Origin: Neospora caninum Liverpool
Lineage: Eukaryota; Apicomplexa; Conoidasida; Eucoccidiorida; Sarcocystidae
NCBI RefSeq assembly: GCF_000208865.1
Contig: NC_018398.1
Span: 1,054,001-1,118,000 of the forward strand
Reading direction: 5' to 3'
Length of the DNA: 64,000 nucleotides
A model generated the notes under the pieces. The model made no database searches. It had not been told where the DNA came from and saw nothing but the letters and a program-made list of their open reading frames with translations. This document shows positions 24,179 to 45,629 of the stretch, in pieces (the stretch's first letter is position 1; each line of letters starts with the position of its first letter). Position numbers and translations under genes: made by a program.

Positions 24179-27100
24179 CGGAAAGAAAGAAGCGACCGGT
24201 TTCTTCTTCCGTAGTGCTTCCTGAAAGCACGCGTCCTTTTGCAGCTTACCGGGTCAGTTATACCGTGTTAGCAGAGAGCATAGTCGCGGCAACCGAAGGG
24301 GAAATAGACCCAGTTGAACGCCGTGTCGAAGCATAGTCGCGGAGTTCGCGTCCACACTTTCCAACCGAGTATCAACTAGATGCAGAAGTGGACCTGATTG
24401 ATAGATAGTCTAGCTTCAGTTAGTACCTCTTTGGTGCTGTATGCCGCGAGACTGTTATGGTGCGTCTTCGTCGCGTGGAAACAGTTCCCCTGGTATATAA
24501 AAATTATATAGATAAAGGTATACTCATAAAAACGCGTATATCTGTGCATACAGTGCGTGTACCCCTCTGCGTATCTGCGAAAAGAGAGGAGTGTGGTCTT
24601 CTTCTGTTTGACACGTCAGTTCGGTTTGTGTCGCTGCGTCAGGTAAAATGGGGATCATCCGATGTCGAAACGATCTAACGATGCTGCTTTCAAACGAAGC
24701 ATTTCCATCCTGCAACTACAAAATTCGTTTTGTCTGTTCGCATGCCTATATATATCTTTTTGTCCATCGAATCAACTACACCCGTTACATGTCAAATGTG
24801 TTCAGATTCTTAGGGTGCACGGCCTCTCTTCCTCCATCTTGGCGCTCAAGTTTTTTCGCGCCGTCGGCAAGTGGATAGATAAACCTCTCTGTCCACGCTT
24901 TTTTTGTCATTTGATGTCCACATTGTTTTATCCATGTACACACACGCAAATCTTCCCGGCTACACATATGCTTCGACTTGCCCGTCGTGTTCAAAAAAGC
25001 TCTTTTTCCGCAGGAGCGCGTTGCTCGGCCACCCGGAACCTTCGAAGGTTTTTCTGGGAACGGCAGGGGACGGCCGGTTGCTGAGTACGTCAGAGCCGTG
25101 TGTTTTCTGTCGACTTTTCCCGGCAGTGAATCTTGGAGCATCAAACATGCAAAGAAAGCCCCTGTGTTGTGTGTTTTGTTCAGCTCGAGGCCGCCGCAGG
25201 CGGTCGATTGCCCGTCGACGTTCTCTGCCACGGGACTCGGTCGTGGCGCAGCACGTGTGCGCAGGTTCGGTTGCGGAGCGAAGCCCGCGTGTTCCATCTT
25301 TCTTCCTCCTTGTTTCGGCGTCTTCCCAGTAGATCCCGCTCTCATCTGCCGTCTGGTCAACCGATTTTCCTTCTTCCTCGTTTCCTGCGTCGTCCCTCCT
25401 TTGCAGGTGAGTTCGCCGGGTTTTCGCTGGAGGCGCCGTCCGCGCCAGCGTCGAGCCGGTCGAGGTCTCGAGGCCGTTTACGGTTTAGGGCTGTTGCGCG
25501 ACATTCTCGCCTTTCCCCGTCCGCTTTGATTTCCCTGGGATCTTCTTGCTTTACTCCCCTCAAGTGGCTGTGCAAATACCCTTTTCTTCAGCAAAAGTGT
25601 GCATATCCGCGCTCTAGTGCCCGGTCCCGTGGAGCGGCGGCTGGTTCCCGCGTGCGGTGTAAGCAGTGGCAAAAACAGCCAGAGGCTGCCTCGATGCGCT
25701 TTTCCCCTGTTTTTTCGCGTCTCCCTTCGTCTTTCTGATCCTCCACGAGTCTCCACGTGGCGGCGGTACGCGCTGCTCGTTTCGAGTCGTGGCTGAAAAA
25801 GAAGGGAGGAAAAGTTCACAGGGCTTCTGTCGGGGGCACTCTCATGTAGCCGAAAGGTGTTGAAAAGGGTACTCAACGGGCCTGCATGCGCGGATTCTTT
25901 GAGCTTCGAAGCGCCGACATGCTTCAAACTATACACGCGTTTTTTTCGCGCCTTCCGCGAGATGCAGACGTCTAGCGAAATGTGCACACGCATACTCTAC
26001 AGAACTGGATGCTTATTTGCGTGTGTAACGTTTCTTTCGTAAACACGATAGAGTCCAGCTGCAGCCACGGCCACACCCCCGTGCACATAGGTAATCCGTG
26101 TCGATCTTACTGTACACATACAAAATCCATATATGCCTGTAGATCTTTTTCCTCCAAGATGGCATGCGGTCGTGAGTGTATGTTCGTCGGTTGCGAGGAT
26201 GCGATCGGAGGATCCCAGCAAGCGTTTCACATGCAGTGCAGGCAACGCGCCTGTCAGAATCCATCTTTCTGTTGATACCCCTTTTACGCGCCACATTCTA
26301 CAAAACTTTGCGTGACACATTCGATTTACCGTAGGTGCCTAGCGACAACAGACCTACGCAACGCACCACTTTCTCTTTTATTTGCTTCTGCGACTGTTCT
26401 GATTCTTGGACCGAAGCCACCGGAAAACAAACGACGCCTCGTCTTTGAACTTGCCGTCGAATGCCGCACAGTTACTCAAGGGCCATCATTCCTGCTCATC
26501 CTTTGACACCACACGGAGAGTCTGGACCCGTCGCTTTCTCCCATCACCGCCTCTCTTTGGCGGTTCTTTCTGTTTATCTTTCCGCGTTTTGGTTCTTTAT
26601 GCTGGTCTCGTGCCGTCTCTCCCAGTCCGTTCTCTGGCTCTTTTTCCACTCGAGGCCTGTCCCCGCGTATATCTTCCGCCTTCTCGTTTTTCACTTCTCG
26701 GCTGCTTCGTTCTTGCTTCCGTGCGTGTGTGTGCTTCCCCTCAGCCCGTCGGTCTTCCCCGCAGCAGAGGAGAGAGCGCCGCAACTCCGAACGCGAAGGG
26801 AAGAACAAGGAGACTCGCGGAAGTTGTCCAAGAAGAAACCACCAAACCAGAGAGGGGAAACCCGCGTCGTTCGCAGATCCGGGACGCCTAGGTGTTGCTG
26901 GACCGCTGCAGATGGCCTCTCCTGAGCTAGGCACCCTGTGTCAATCTTCTCACCACAAACGAAGCGGATTTTGCCTTCCAGGTGGCGAACTGTGTTTTTT
27001 GCCCCAGATTTTCTGCAGTGCCTTCGTTTCCTTTTCGTCTAAACTTCATCCCGCGAGCCGCATCAACGGTCTCCTGAAGAAACAAGGGGCGGGGCGTGGG

Positions 27101-28920
27101 TCACCTTTCCAACCCCGTGTGGGCGCTTCGCCTTCTTTCTCGGCGTTAACTCTCGCGCCGTGCTGGACTTTGCCGTTTAACCCGAGCCAGGAACGTTCCC
27201 TGTCATCGGAAGACCAGATTTCCTCGTTTTCTCTTCTCGTTGGTCCTTCTCGCACCGCCGCTCGCGGCCCTCTGGACGCACGGCCCGCTCCGGCGGAGAT
27301 TTTACGGGAGACAGCACGTCAATCTGCTTTCTGGACAAGGCCCACAACAAAAACTTCCCGAAAGCAAAAAAAAACGGGGCTACAAGGTCAGCGCATAGCG
27401 ACGCCGTCGTTTTGCACACGCCATTTCACGCAGAGCCTCTGTCGATCGCGGGGGTGGGGAGGAAGTTGTTTCGCGTCCGCGGGTCGGAATCTCCATTTCG
27501 GGGCGCCGTTGACCACGCCTGTCCTTCTGGAACATTTGGGAGTTTTCTCGCCTCGCCTCGCGCTTTCTTTGAGTGACGGTTGTGCCCTGCGGCAGGCGGA
27601 GTTTTGCGCCTGGTGCGGCTCCAATTCTTTCGACGCCTGCGTCTCCTTTGTCGTCGTCTCATCTCTTTCCGGTTCGAGTGTCTCGCTCCAACCACGCGCT
27701 CGGACCGCTCCTCGCCTCTTCGTCTCTTCTCCTCCCAGCCTATCTGCCGTTCTCACTTCCTCGCTCCCTGTTGTTCTCGTGGTCTCCGTCTTCTTCGTGG
27801 TACTCTCCCTTCTCTTTCTCTTCCTCGCTATCTCCTACCTCTTCCTTGGCGTGTGCTGATTCCACACTGGCCTTTTCTCTTTCCCGTTTCCTTTGGAGTT
27901 CCCGTCTGCGCCGCCTCGTCCTTCTTTGCCTTGTGTCTCTCGGCTTCTTCCGCCCTCGATCCTTCCTCTCTAGCCGGGGCCCGACGAGTTCCTCCGCTCG
28001 CCAGGCTGCATGCGCCGCTGCTGAGAAGCGCGTTTGAGAGACGAGGCGCGGACGCAGAAGGCGACACAGGGAGGGGAAGCAGAGCCCACGTTCCAAAGGT
28101 ATTCTGCTGCGGTCCACGCCGGGATCGAACGCGCTTCGGCTTCCTCGCGAAACCCAGTCGAGGGTGGAGACTGAAAGAAGCGACCGGACGTGAAATCGTG
28201 GGCGCAGTTCCAAGAAGAGAAGCCTTCGATGGCCGGTTCGGATCTTCTCCAACGCGCATTCTCTTCGGACCTCCGGTAGTCGTCAACCCTAGAACGGGGA
28301 CGAGGAAGAACGAGACAGCTGACGGCAGTGAACCGGTCAGGGAGCGTGGGGGATCGCAGCAGGCAGTGACGCGTGCACGGGAAGACGAGGAGAGAAAAGC
28401 ACAGCAGCCGAAACGTGAAAGAGAGACGGACAGACAGTGGAAAGACCAAGGCGAGAAATGCTCGACTTCACGAACTCTCTCCCGAACTGAAAGCACCTGC
28501 GAACCCAAACGAGCCGAGACGCCACTCCTGATATCGCTTTGTCCTTTTCTTCTTCCCCGTCGCCCGGTCCAACTTCTTCGGCTTCGTCCACTGCCGCGCA
28601 CTCGTCTTCTGCGTTGGATTCTTCTCCTTCTCGTTCGTCTTCTCGCTCTCACCTTTCTTCGTTCGCGCTTCGTTGCCGACAGCTGCAGCGCTTTCTTTGT
28701 TGTCGGGGTCTTTGCCTGAGTCTTCCTGGTGACCTCTCTATGAGTCTGTGTGGTGTGCCTCTTCTGGAGAGGCGCAAGGAGGCAGTACCGAGTTGCGAAG
28801 TGCGAAAGGCAGTGAGGCAGGACAGGACGACTCCGATCTCGAAACCTGGAACTCAAGCGTTGCTGCACACTCACGAACCGTTCGTTCGTCGACTCTTCGC
28901 CTTTCTTCCGGCTCTCTCTC
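24179..28920. other. Gene-poor region and pyrimidine-rich leader of the CDPK gene
   Basis: 4.7 kb without a supported gene. From about 26.5 kb it becomes very pyrimidine-rich on the + strand, giving long but overlapping open frames on both strands with biased Ser/Leu/Phe or Arg/Glu composition. The last in-frame stop before the CDPK ATG is TGA at 28813-28815. Long 5' leaders are common in coccidians, so much of 26.5-28.9 kb may be 5' UTR or leader intron of the kinase gene. Confidence 0.4.
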
Positions 28921-38145
<9,225 letters not shown>

Positions 38146-38762
38146 GAAGTCCCCAGGCTGGTCCTCTTTCTTCCGCGGCGGTTCCCGGTGTTCGTCTCAG
38201 CTTCTTGCCTTCCCCAGGCCGTCTCGGTGTGGGTCACTTCGAGAGTCTTTAGAAAAAGTTTACAGATAATCCTGTCTCAGATAGTGTCACTCCGTGTACG
38301 ATGGTACTGATCATATACTAGCATCTGAGTAGCAGTTTCCTCTCGCTCCTTTTTCGGACGCTGTGAAAACCTGAGATTCTCTTCCTAACCCCTCTACAAG
38401 TTCTCTCGTGCTGAGAGCCTGCACTTTCGAGAAGCCGGGAGACAGGTTTTCTGCGCCTTCCAACGGAGTCTTTAGGCAAACAGGACGTGTTCAGCCCGAC
38501 CATGTTTTGGGGGCAATCAAAAAAGAAAACGTGGATCTGTGCATTTCTCTTCCTCTTCCAGTAGACATGCATGTACGTCTTTTTTTAAGAGAAGTGTATT
38601 TTAAGATAGGCGCATTCTGTGTTTCGTCGAGGATGTGCCTCCACAGGTCTCCATCGGGAATTGAAAGACATCCCTGCGGATAGTTAGTTGTAACATACCA
38701 TATCTTCATCTACCTGTGCGTCTATTACGAAGGTATTTTATACATGTCGATTTGTCTACATG

Positions 38763-38763
<1 letters not shown>

Positions 38764-38803
<40 letters not shown>
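38764..38803. repeat. (TA)n microsatellite, intergenic
   Basis: Uninterrupted TA run downstream of the CDPK stop codon. Confidence 0.94.
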
Positions 38804-38805
<2 letters not shown>

Positions 38806-40754
38806 ATATTTATATTCATATCTGTGTGCTTCCCTGTCCAAGTACGCATGTGCAAGAACACCGGATCTTTATTTTCTGTCTTCCGTGCATGCAGTTATGG
38901 AAGGGAGAACGGTGTACAGTCGTCTCGTGGCAGCACATACACATATGTATACGTTCATATGCACCTATGCATGCATACATATATATAAATGCATGTGTGA
39001 ATAAATCTACTAGATTTTTGGACCGCTGAGTCGTGAGTCGGCGATCGACTTCGGACGAGGATTATCTCTTCTCGATTTATCGAAAAAAGATTTTTTACGA
39101 TGGCGCTTGGCTTCTCGTGCCGAGGAACGGCGAAGCCCCTTTCTTTCTCTGACAAACGCAAAATCGAAGAAACAAAAAAGAGCGGTTGTGCGAGTCTCCT
39201 GTCGCTTCGTCCGGCGCGTGCGGGGAGACACTCTTGTCCAACAGGATAGGAAAGGGAAGGCAACGCACATTTTTCTTTGCTGTGAAAAAGCCCGTTCTTC
39301 CTCTCTAGAAGAGGACGGCGTCGAAGCACTTTCAACGGTGTCTCTCCGTTTGTCTCATTTCTTCTCTTTTTTTTTGCTGAGCGCGTGATGGGCCGAAAGG
39401 AGTGCTCTCGGAGACTGCGGAGGCAGGAAACAGAGAACGGCGAATCACAAAAATCTGGCTGAAGAGGAAGGTGGAGGCGCATCTTCAGTGCATAGGAAAG
39501 CTATTACAAAACGTTCTTCCCTTGCCTTCGCGGTGGGGTTTCTGTCCCGGTTGCCTTCCCTTTTTGGGCGTAGCACGAACCGATCTAAAAACGTGAAGTC
39601 TATTTGTTCCGTGGCGAGCGGCTTGTTTATGACAATTTTGCATGCATCATCTTTATTCTGTAGTTCAATTCGAAGCTGAACGCGGATTTGCACAAGCAGT
39701 ATCTGGACTATGCTCTGCTAACACAGTAGAATTTGGATGTGGTAAAAACAAAGACACTGGCACGTGGAGAAGCGTGAACAAGAAATGCGAAACAGACCTA
39801 AGAAACACTTTCCTCCCCTAAAAAAGAGAGCCTATCACAAAAGAAGGCTCAGGGAATGAAGGAATTGCTCAGCTCTCTCAACAGCCCAGCCCACATCTTT
39901 TGCAACTCCCTCACGTTCCCCGCGACTACGGACAATGGGGTCTACAGAAAAAGCCTTTGTATCAGTCGCTTGAAGTGTCTAGGCGTTGCATCGTTCCTGT
40001 CCTCCGGTGCGCAGGAAGGAGATGCAAGTTAATTTTCCATGTTACGCGACAAAGGGGTCGTTTCGGGAAACGCTTCTTTTCTAGGCGCAGCACAGACGGC
40101 AAAAGCCTGGCTGCTCTCGGCTGTCTGTTTTCTGCTCTCGTATATCGGCACGTGACGTTCCCCACATTTCTGCGTATTTTTTGAAAGATTCCACTTTTCC
40201 TCTCAGTCTCTGGCGTCGCGTTTTCCGGCCACAACTTCCACTTTTTCTGTTCCCTGTGCTCCTGTTTTCTCCACGCCTGGTTGTCGTTTCTTCACGTTTT
40301 AAATCACTCTCTATTGGGAGTCCGGCAGTCGTGCTTGTTGAACATCCAAAAGTCTAGATTATAATTCCACCTCGCTTCGGTGGAGGTTCCCAAACTCTAT
40401 TCATGTAGAGCGGTCTTCGTTTGCCAACCTATGTTATTCCAGCGACGGACTGCAAACTATCCTGGATCTTCCTTGGTTTGAACTTCTCTTACAACGCCTC
40501 CAGCCTCACCCTTTCAGCAATCCAGCGGTGCCCACAACAAGCAGATCTGCCGCTCATTGGAATGAGTAAAAGCAAGGCTTCCAAGTGCCGTGTATCTCGG
40601 TGCGACGCCGACCCCAACACCAACACATACACAATTATCTCCTTTTCGATGACTCGTGCTTTTTCAATGAGCCACATCATTCCGAAAAACAAACTATTCT
40701 GAAACTCCAACAACCCGCCAGCGCCCACCAATCTATCAGCACGGATCGGTACCC

Positions 40755-40960
40755 CTCTATGAATGCCTATCTATCGATCTCTCTTATACGCCTATTTACC
40801 GATCTCTCTTGTACGCCTATCTGTCGGTATCTCTGTGCACGCCTATATATCGATCTCTCTTGTACGCCTATCTGTCGGTATCTCTGTGCACGCCTATTTA
40901 TCGATCTCTCTTGGACGCCTGTCTATGGATCTCTCTGTGTATGCCTATCTAACGCTCTCT
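40755..40960. repeat. Degenerate 25-26 bp tandem repeat
   Basis: About seven imperfect units beginning acgcctat or tgcctat, alternating between a form with tgtcggtatctctgtgc and a form with atcgatctctcttgt, so a two-unit (about 51 bp) higher-order period is visible in the middle. It is non-coding, in the interval between the CDPK and NAT10 3' ends. Confidence 0.85.
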
Positions 40961-41232
40961 TGTTCTCTCTATCTACATATATATGTATAATGTAGATAGA
41001 TACGTAGACAGAACGAAATATTTTGGCCTGCTCTATAGGCGAAATTTTGCGAGTGGGAGTATCAATGGCGACAAAACTGTTAGAGAGCGTTGGGGCCTTT
41101 CACGCATAACGTTGCGAAGCTGCAACAAAAACTTTGTGAGTGCATGCGAAAATTTGGGTGTCGATCCTGGTCCTCTTGTCAGACAGTTCCCTTCTCCGCC
41201 CCCGCCTCTTCCCCGTTGATAAATGTGTCTAC

Positions 41233-44200
41233 TTATCGATTTGCATAGACTTTGTGCTTGTTTTTGTCTTTCGACCCGAAGCCGTGTTTCGGCTTTTTCT
41301 TTTTCTCGCCTCCGTCGCCTTCCTTCTCTCCGGGCGCGCCACTTTTCTGTCCCTTGTTCGGGTTCTTCCGCTTCAACGAGAAGACGCGTGACGCTGAGAT
41401 AGCGTGAAACACAAAGCACAACGAAGCCCACAACCGAGTGAAACAAGAGCGAGGGTAAGTGGACGGTTTGGAGCGAAAACGCGGGACATCACGCTTTTCT
41501 CGCAGGTTTTTCTATGGGCAGACCTTGCGCCTCACGGCCAGAAGTGAAAACCCGCAAAGGGGACAAGAAACGCCCAAAACGAAAACCCACTTTCAAAATC
41601 TCGAACGAATGAACCTAGAAAGCGTTGCACCCCTCCAAACCCGGGGCGAGATGGAAAGCACGAAGCCAGCACCAGCGCCACCAGCGCAGCAGTCCTGGAT
41701 TTTTCTCCAGAAAACCACTCTCTCAAACAGGTTGCGTTTCGCACCTCTGTTCCTTCGCAAGCGTGTGTTTGCATCTGACTCCTGCTTCGAGATGTTTCTT
41801 CCAAAAACCCAAATCAGACACTCACCGGAACTGCCTTGGAGGGCGCGGCCTGCGCCGACTGCGGCGTTGAAGTCTTCTTCGTTGTACGCGTCCATCGAAT
41901 GTTCCTAAAAAGCACAGGCGGGAGAGGCGCAAACCCAGCAAGAGATAAAGGGAATGGTTCGCCGTTCGCAGCGTGGCCAGCAGATGTGACGTGAACGTCC
42001 TAAGACCGCTCGTTTTCTCACAAAACGAAAACTCTTTGACGCGAGATCCTCCTCCGCTCGCCAGCTGCCTTCATCACGGGCGGGCGCGTCTGGGAGGAAG
42101 TCTCGAAAAACGGGCGAAGATCGACAACACAACTCCACAACGAGGCGCTTCCAAGAGCCTGGGGAAAGGGTTTGATTTTTGCCGCTGCCGGCTCGCTCCG
42201 GCTCTCTTTCCCCGACGAAAAGAAGAAGGACCACGCGACGGATTTTCGACAGATGCTTCCGCCCGAACAGCGCGCACCACGGGCGGACTACGCTGAGTTT
42301 CGGAGTCGCTGAAATGCGGTCTGTTCTCTTTCTCTCTCCGCTTCTTACCTTCATGGCTTCTTCGCCGCCGAGAGCGTCGAGGAGGTTCTTCAGCTCGATC
42401 TTCTGTTGCCGCTTCACTTTCTTCGCGCCTTCTGCAAGCTCCTCAGCGAAGCTCTGCGCAGGCAACTCCCCGAGGAGTGCTCCGCCGCCCTCAACGACGA
42501 GCCGCCGGGAGGCTGCTGGGCGCAGCCCCCACTGCGACTCCACTTCCTCTTCGACTTGCGCTTCGTGCAGTTTCTGAAAAGAGAAAGAGGCGCGGTTTTG
42601 CACAGAGAAAGACTGCGGCATGAGAGGCCAGGCAGGTTCGAACGCGAGACTAGCGACGGCACGAGCGGTGGCGTGAATCGACCTAGAGAGCGAGAGAGAG
42701 GGACACACGAGAGAAGAGTTGTTGGAGCGGTATGCGCGGAAAAAGGGACGAACCGCCTGAAACTACGAATCACCTCACGCGCCTCTCCACACACACAGGG
42801 AGGCTGTACGACGAAAACGAGTGCCCCACTCGGTCAAGAGAGAGACGCACCCAGACACGAGAGAGCGGCGCTTTCGATCTCACGCGCCGCCATGTCGACA
42901 AACGGATCTACGGGAGTTGCGTGAGAGCCAAGGAGGAGTGTGGCGACACAGAGGAGAGAGCGAAGGAGACACAAGACGGATTCGAGCGACGGGCGTTCCA
43001 CGAAAAACCCGGAGATTCGGCGTCCAGCGCCGCGAGGGACGCACGCACGCGAGGCTCCACTTCCTCGAGGTTCCGCGAAGAGAGACAGCGAGTACGCAGA
43101 TTGAGGAACCGAAGGAGCTCAGGCACACCTGGAAGAATCCAACAAACTTATGAACGGCCTTGTTGAGGAGTGCCAAGGTCTGATTTGGTGGGATGTTGAA
43201 CTCGGTCGAGACGTCGTCGGCTGAATAAACAAGAGACAGACGCTTTCCCTGCGTGGCGAGCACCCAGGCGTGGCCTTTTCCGCGTTTGCCTTGACTCGTC
43301 TTCTCTTTCGTCTTTGATCGTCCCCGCTTTCTGTCTGCGCGTTCCTACCAGCTGTTTCCACTTTTCGTCTTTCAGCCCTCTGGGACGCCCGCACTCTCCG
43401 CCGGTCTGCGACTCGCCTTCAGCGCCGCTCCCGAACCACAACCTCTTTCACTCCGTCTCTCCCTTCCCTCGCCTCTCCCCTGTCCGCTCCTCTTCTCTCT
43501 CGCGATCCTTGGCCTCTTCTGTCCCCCCTCTTCTGTCTCATGGCCCCTCCCTCGTTTGCTTCCTACGCGTTTTCCTTTGAAGGCCGACGGCGAGGAGGAC
43601 GACTTGCTGGAGGTGCGAGAGGTTCACTGAGGAGGCAGCGAGTGGAGGGAACCGGCCGTTGAAGAAGAGACTTGCGAGGGAGGGCAGGAGATCCAAAATC
43701 AGCGGCAAGTCGGCGAGCTGTTGCGCGTACTTGCGGAGACGCCCGAGGTCGTGGCCGGAAAAAAAGTTTGGCAGCTGAAACGAAAAGCAACGCCCCAGAC
43801 CGACTTGCAAAAAAACGATTCGCGCAAGTCACGGAGTCCCGCTACCTGTGTCCATGCGGAGACGCCATCCAGCGTGAAGGCCACGGAGTCCCGAAACCTT
43901 CCTCTTCTCTCCCTCCCTCTTCTCTCCCTCCCTTTTCTCTCTCCCTCTTCTCTCCCTCCCTCTTCTCTCCCTTTCTCTTGTTCTCCTCCGTTCTTTTTCT
44001 TCTTCTCCCCGTGATGTTTGACGGCTCTGAAACACTTACATTTGCGAGAGACAGCGGAGGGAAGACCGCCCCTTCGCCGGAGCTTCCGGGAGTCTCTGCG
44101 TGGTCCGGGGATCGAGACGAGCACGTGACCAGGCAAAGAGCGAGGGAAGAAGGCAGCCGTCTGAAGGCGCCTCCGAGGAGCTGGAGGAAACGCGCGCGGA

Positions 44201-45590
44201 AGTCGCATGCAAAGGCTGACAGCCACGCGCCGCCGCGGCGTCCTACGAGCTGCAGAGACAACAGACAGTGCACATTCACGCGGCGCCTCCGATCTAAAAC
44301 GTTCGCGTTTCGGGAAAAAAGAGACTGGCAAACGAAACACGACTCTCACGAGGAAGGGTTTGAGCGCCAGAAGACCGAAACGCCTGGTCCTCGGAGAGGC
44401 TACGGAACGAACGCATCGCAGTGCCGCGAAGAACGGGTACCCACTCGGACCGGATTCGTGAACGTCACGTCGATCTGAACCCGAGGAAAACGGGAACTTT
44501 CGCTTCCGAATCCAACCCCGCGCGAGGACTTCTTGCTGGCTTCTCTGCCGGCAGGCTGCCCCAGGCCCCGCCATCCTGTTTCTCTTCGTCCGGCTTCTTT
44601 TCGCGTTGTCTGCCGCGCTCTCGATTTCCCGACGCCTGTGTATGCCTGCGCTCCCCCCCCCCCCCCCCCCCGTTTTGTGTGATGCCTTGCCTCGTTTGCA
44701 GGTCGGTCGGTTTCGATGCCTTGCCATCGGTTCTTCTTCCGCAGGTTCTCCTCGTCGACCGCTGCCTCGGCTTCTCCCGAGTCTCCTTTCCGTTCTTTTG
44801 CGCTCCACAGGCCGCCTTCGATTTCGGCAGGCCTCAGCAGGATGCAGCTGAACTCGCCAGTGACGTCTGTGACTGTCTGCCGCATGTAAACGGGCACGAA
44901 ACTCCGGCGCGTCCAGAAGCGGAGCAAGGGAGCAGAGAGGCCAAACGCCACTCCGAAATAATCGATGCTGAAGTCGGGGCGAGTCGAGCGACAGGGCGAG
45001 AGCAGTGGAGGCGCTGGACGCGGCCTTAACGACTTTTTCGTCCACACTTTTGCGACTTCCGACGGCGAATCTGAAGCGGAAGCTACAGACGCATCTTTCC
45101 GCTCTCTCTTTGCCTTCTCGTCCCCCTTCGTTGCCTTGCCGTCCTTCACCTTCATCTCTTCTTCCTCTCCTTCCTCATCTTCCTCCTCATCTCCTTCCTC
45201 ATCTTCCTCCTCATCTCCCTCCTCTTCCTCCTCTTCGTCTTCCTCTTCGTCTTCGGCGAGTGCTTGCGGTTCGGAGAGACGGGAGCTCGAGAGCGCGTTC
45301 TTGCCTTCGTCGCTCAGGGTCACGCCTTTCATCTCGAAAAAGTCCATCAGCTGCTGAAGTGCAGCCGTGCCGTACCCGAGCCGCTGCAGCGAGGGATGGC
45401 AGGCGATTCGGACGACTCGCGCCTGAAAAGAGAGAACGGCGGGTCAGAGAGCGCGAATTCGGGAAATGCTTCGAACAGTTCCACGCGTAAACAGCCGCTG
45501 AAGAAAACTCTTCCCGACTTCACGCCGCGATCCGCTGGAGCAGGCCTCGTTTCTCGAGTCCTCCCCCTCCTCTCCGAGCCGCTGAGCATA

Positions 45591-45629
<39 letters not shown>

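Larger units (their letters stand above)
38146..41232. other. Convergent intergenic region, CDPK / NAT10
   Basis: 3.1 kb between two converging stop codons, holding both 3' UTRs. It includes a (TA)n tract (38764-38803) and a degenerate 26-bp repeat (about 40755-40960). Between about 39000 and 40400 only short frames occur and no gene is supported. Confidence 0.6.

Noticed and set aside
27580..28719. 379-codon + strand ORF upstream of the CDPK
   Set aside because: It is not in frame with exon 1, no splice pair was found that joins it in phase, and its composition follows the pyrimidine tract. It could still be part of the leader transcript.
43699..45045. 448-codon minus-strand ORF
   Set aside because: It crosses NAT10 exons 7-9 and their introns in the wrong frame, is Arg-rich, and conflicts with the phase-consistent exons that match the NAT10 family.
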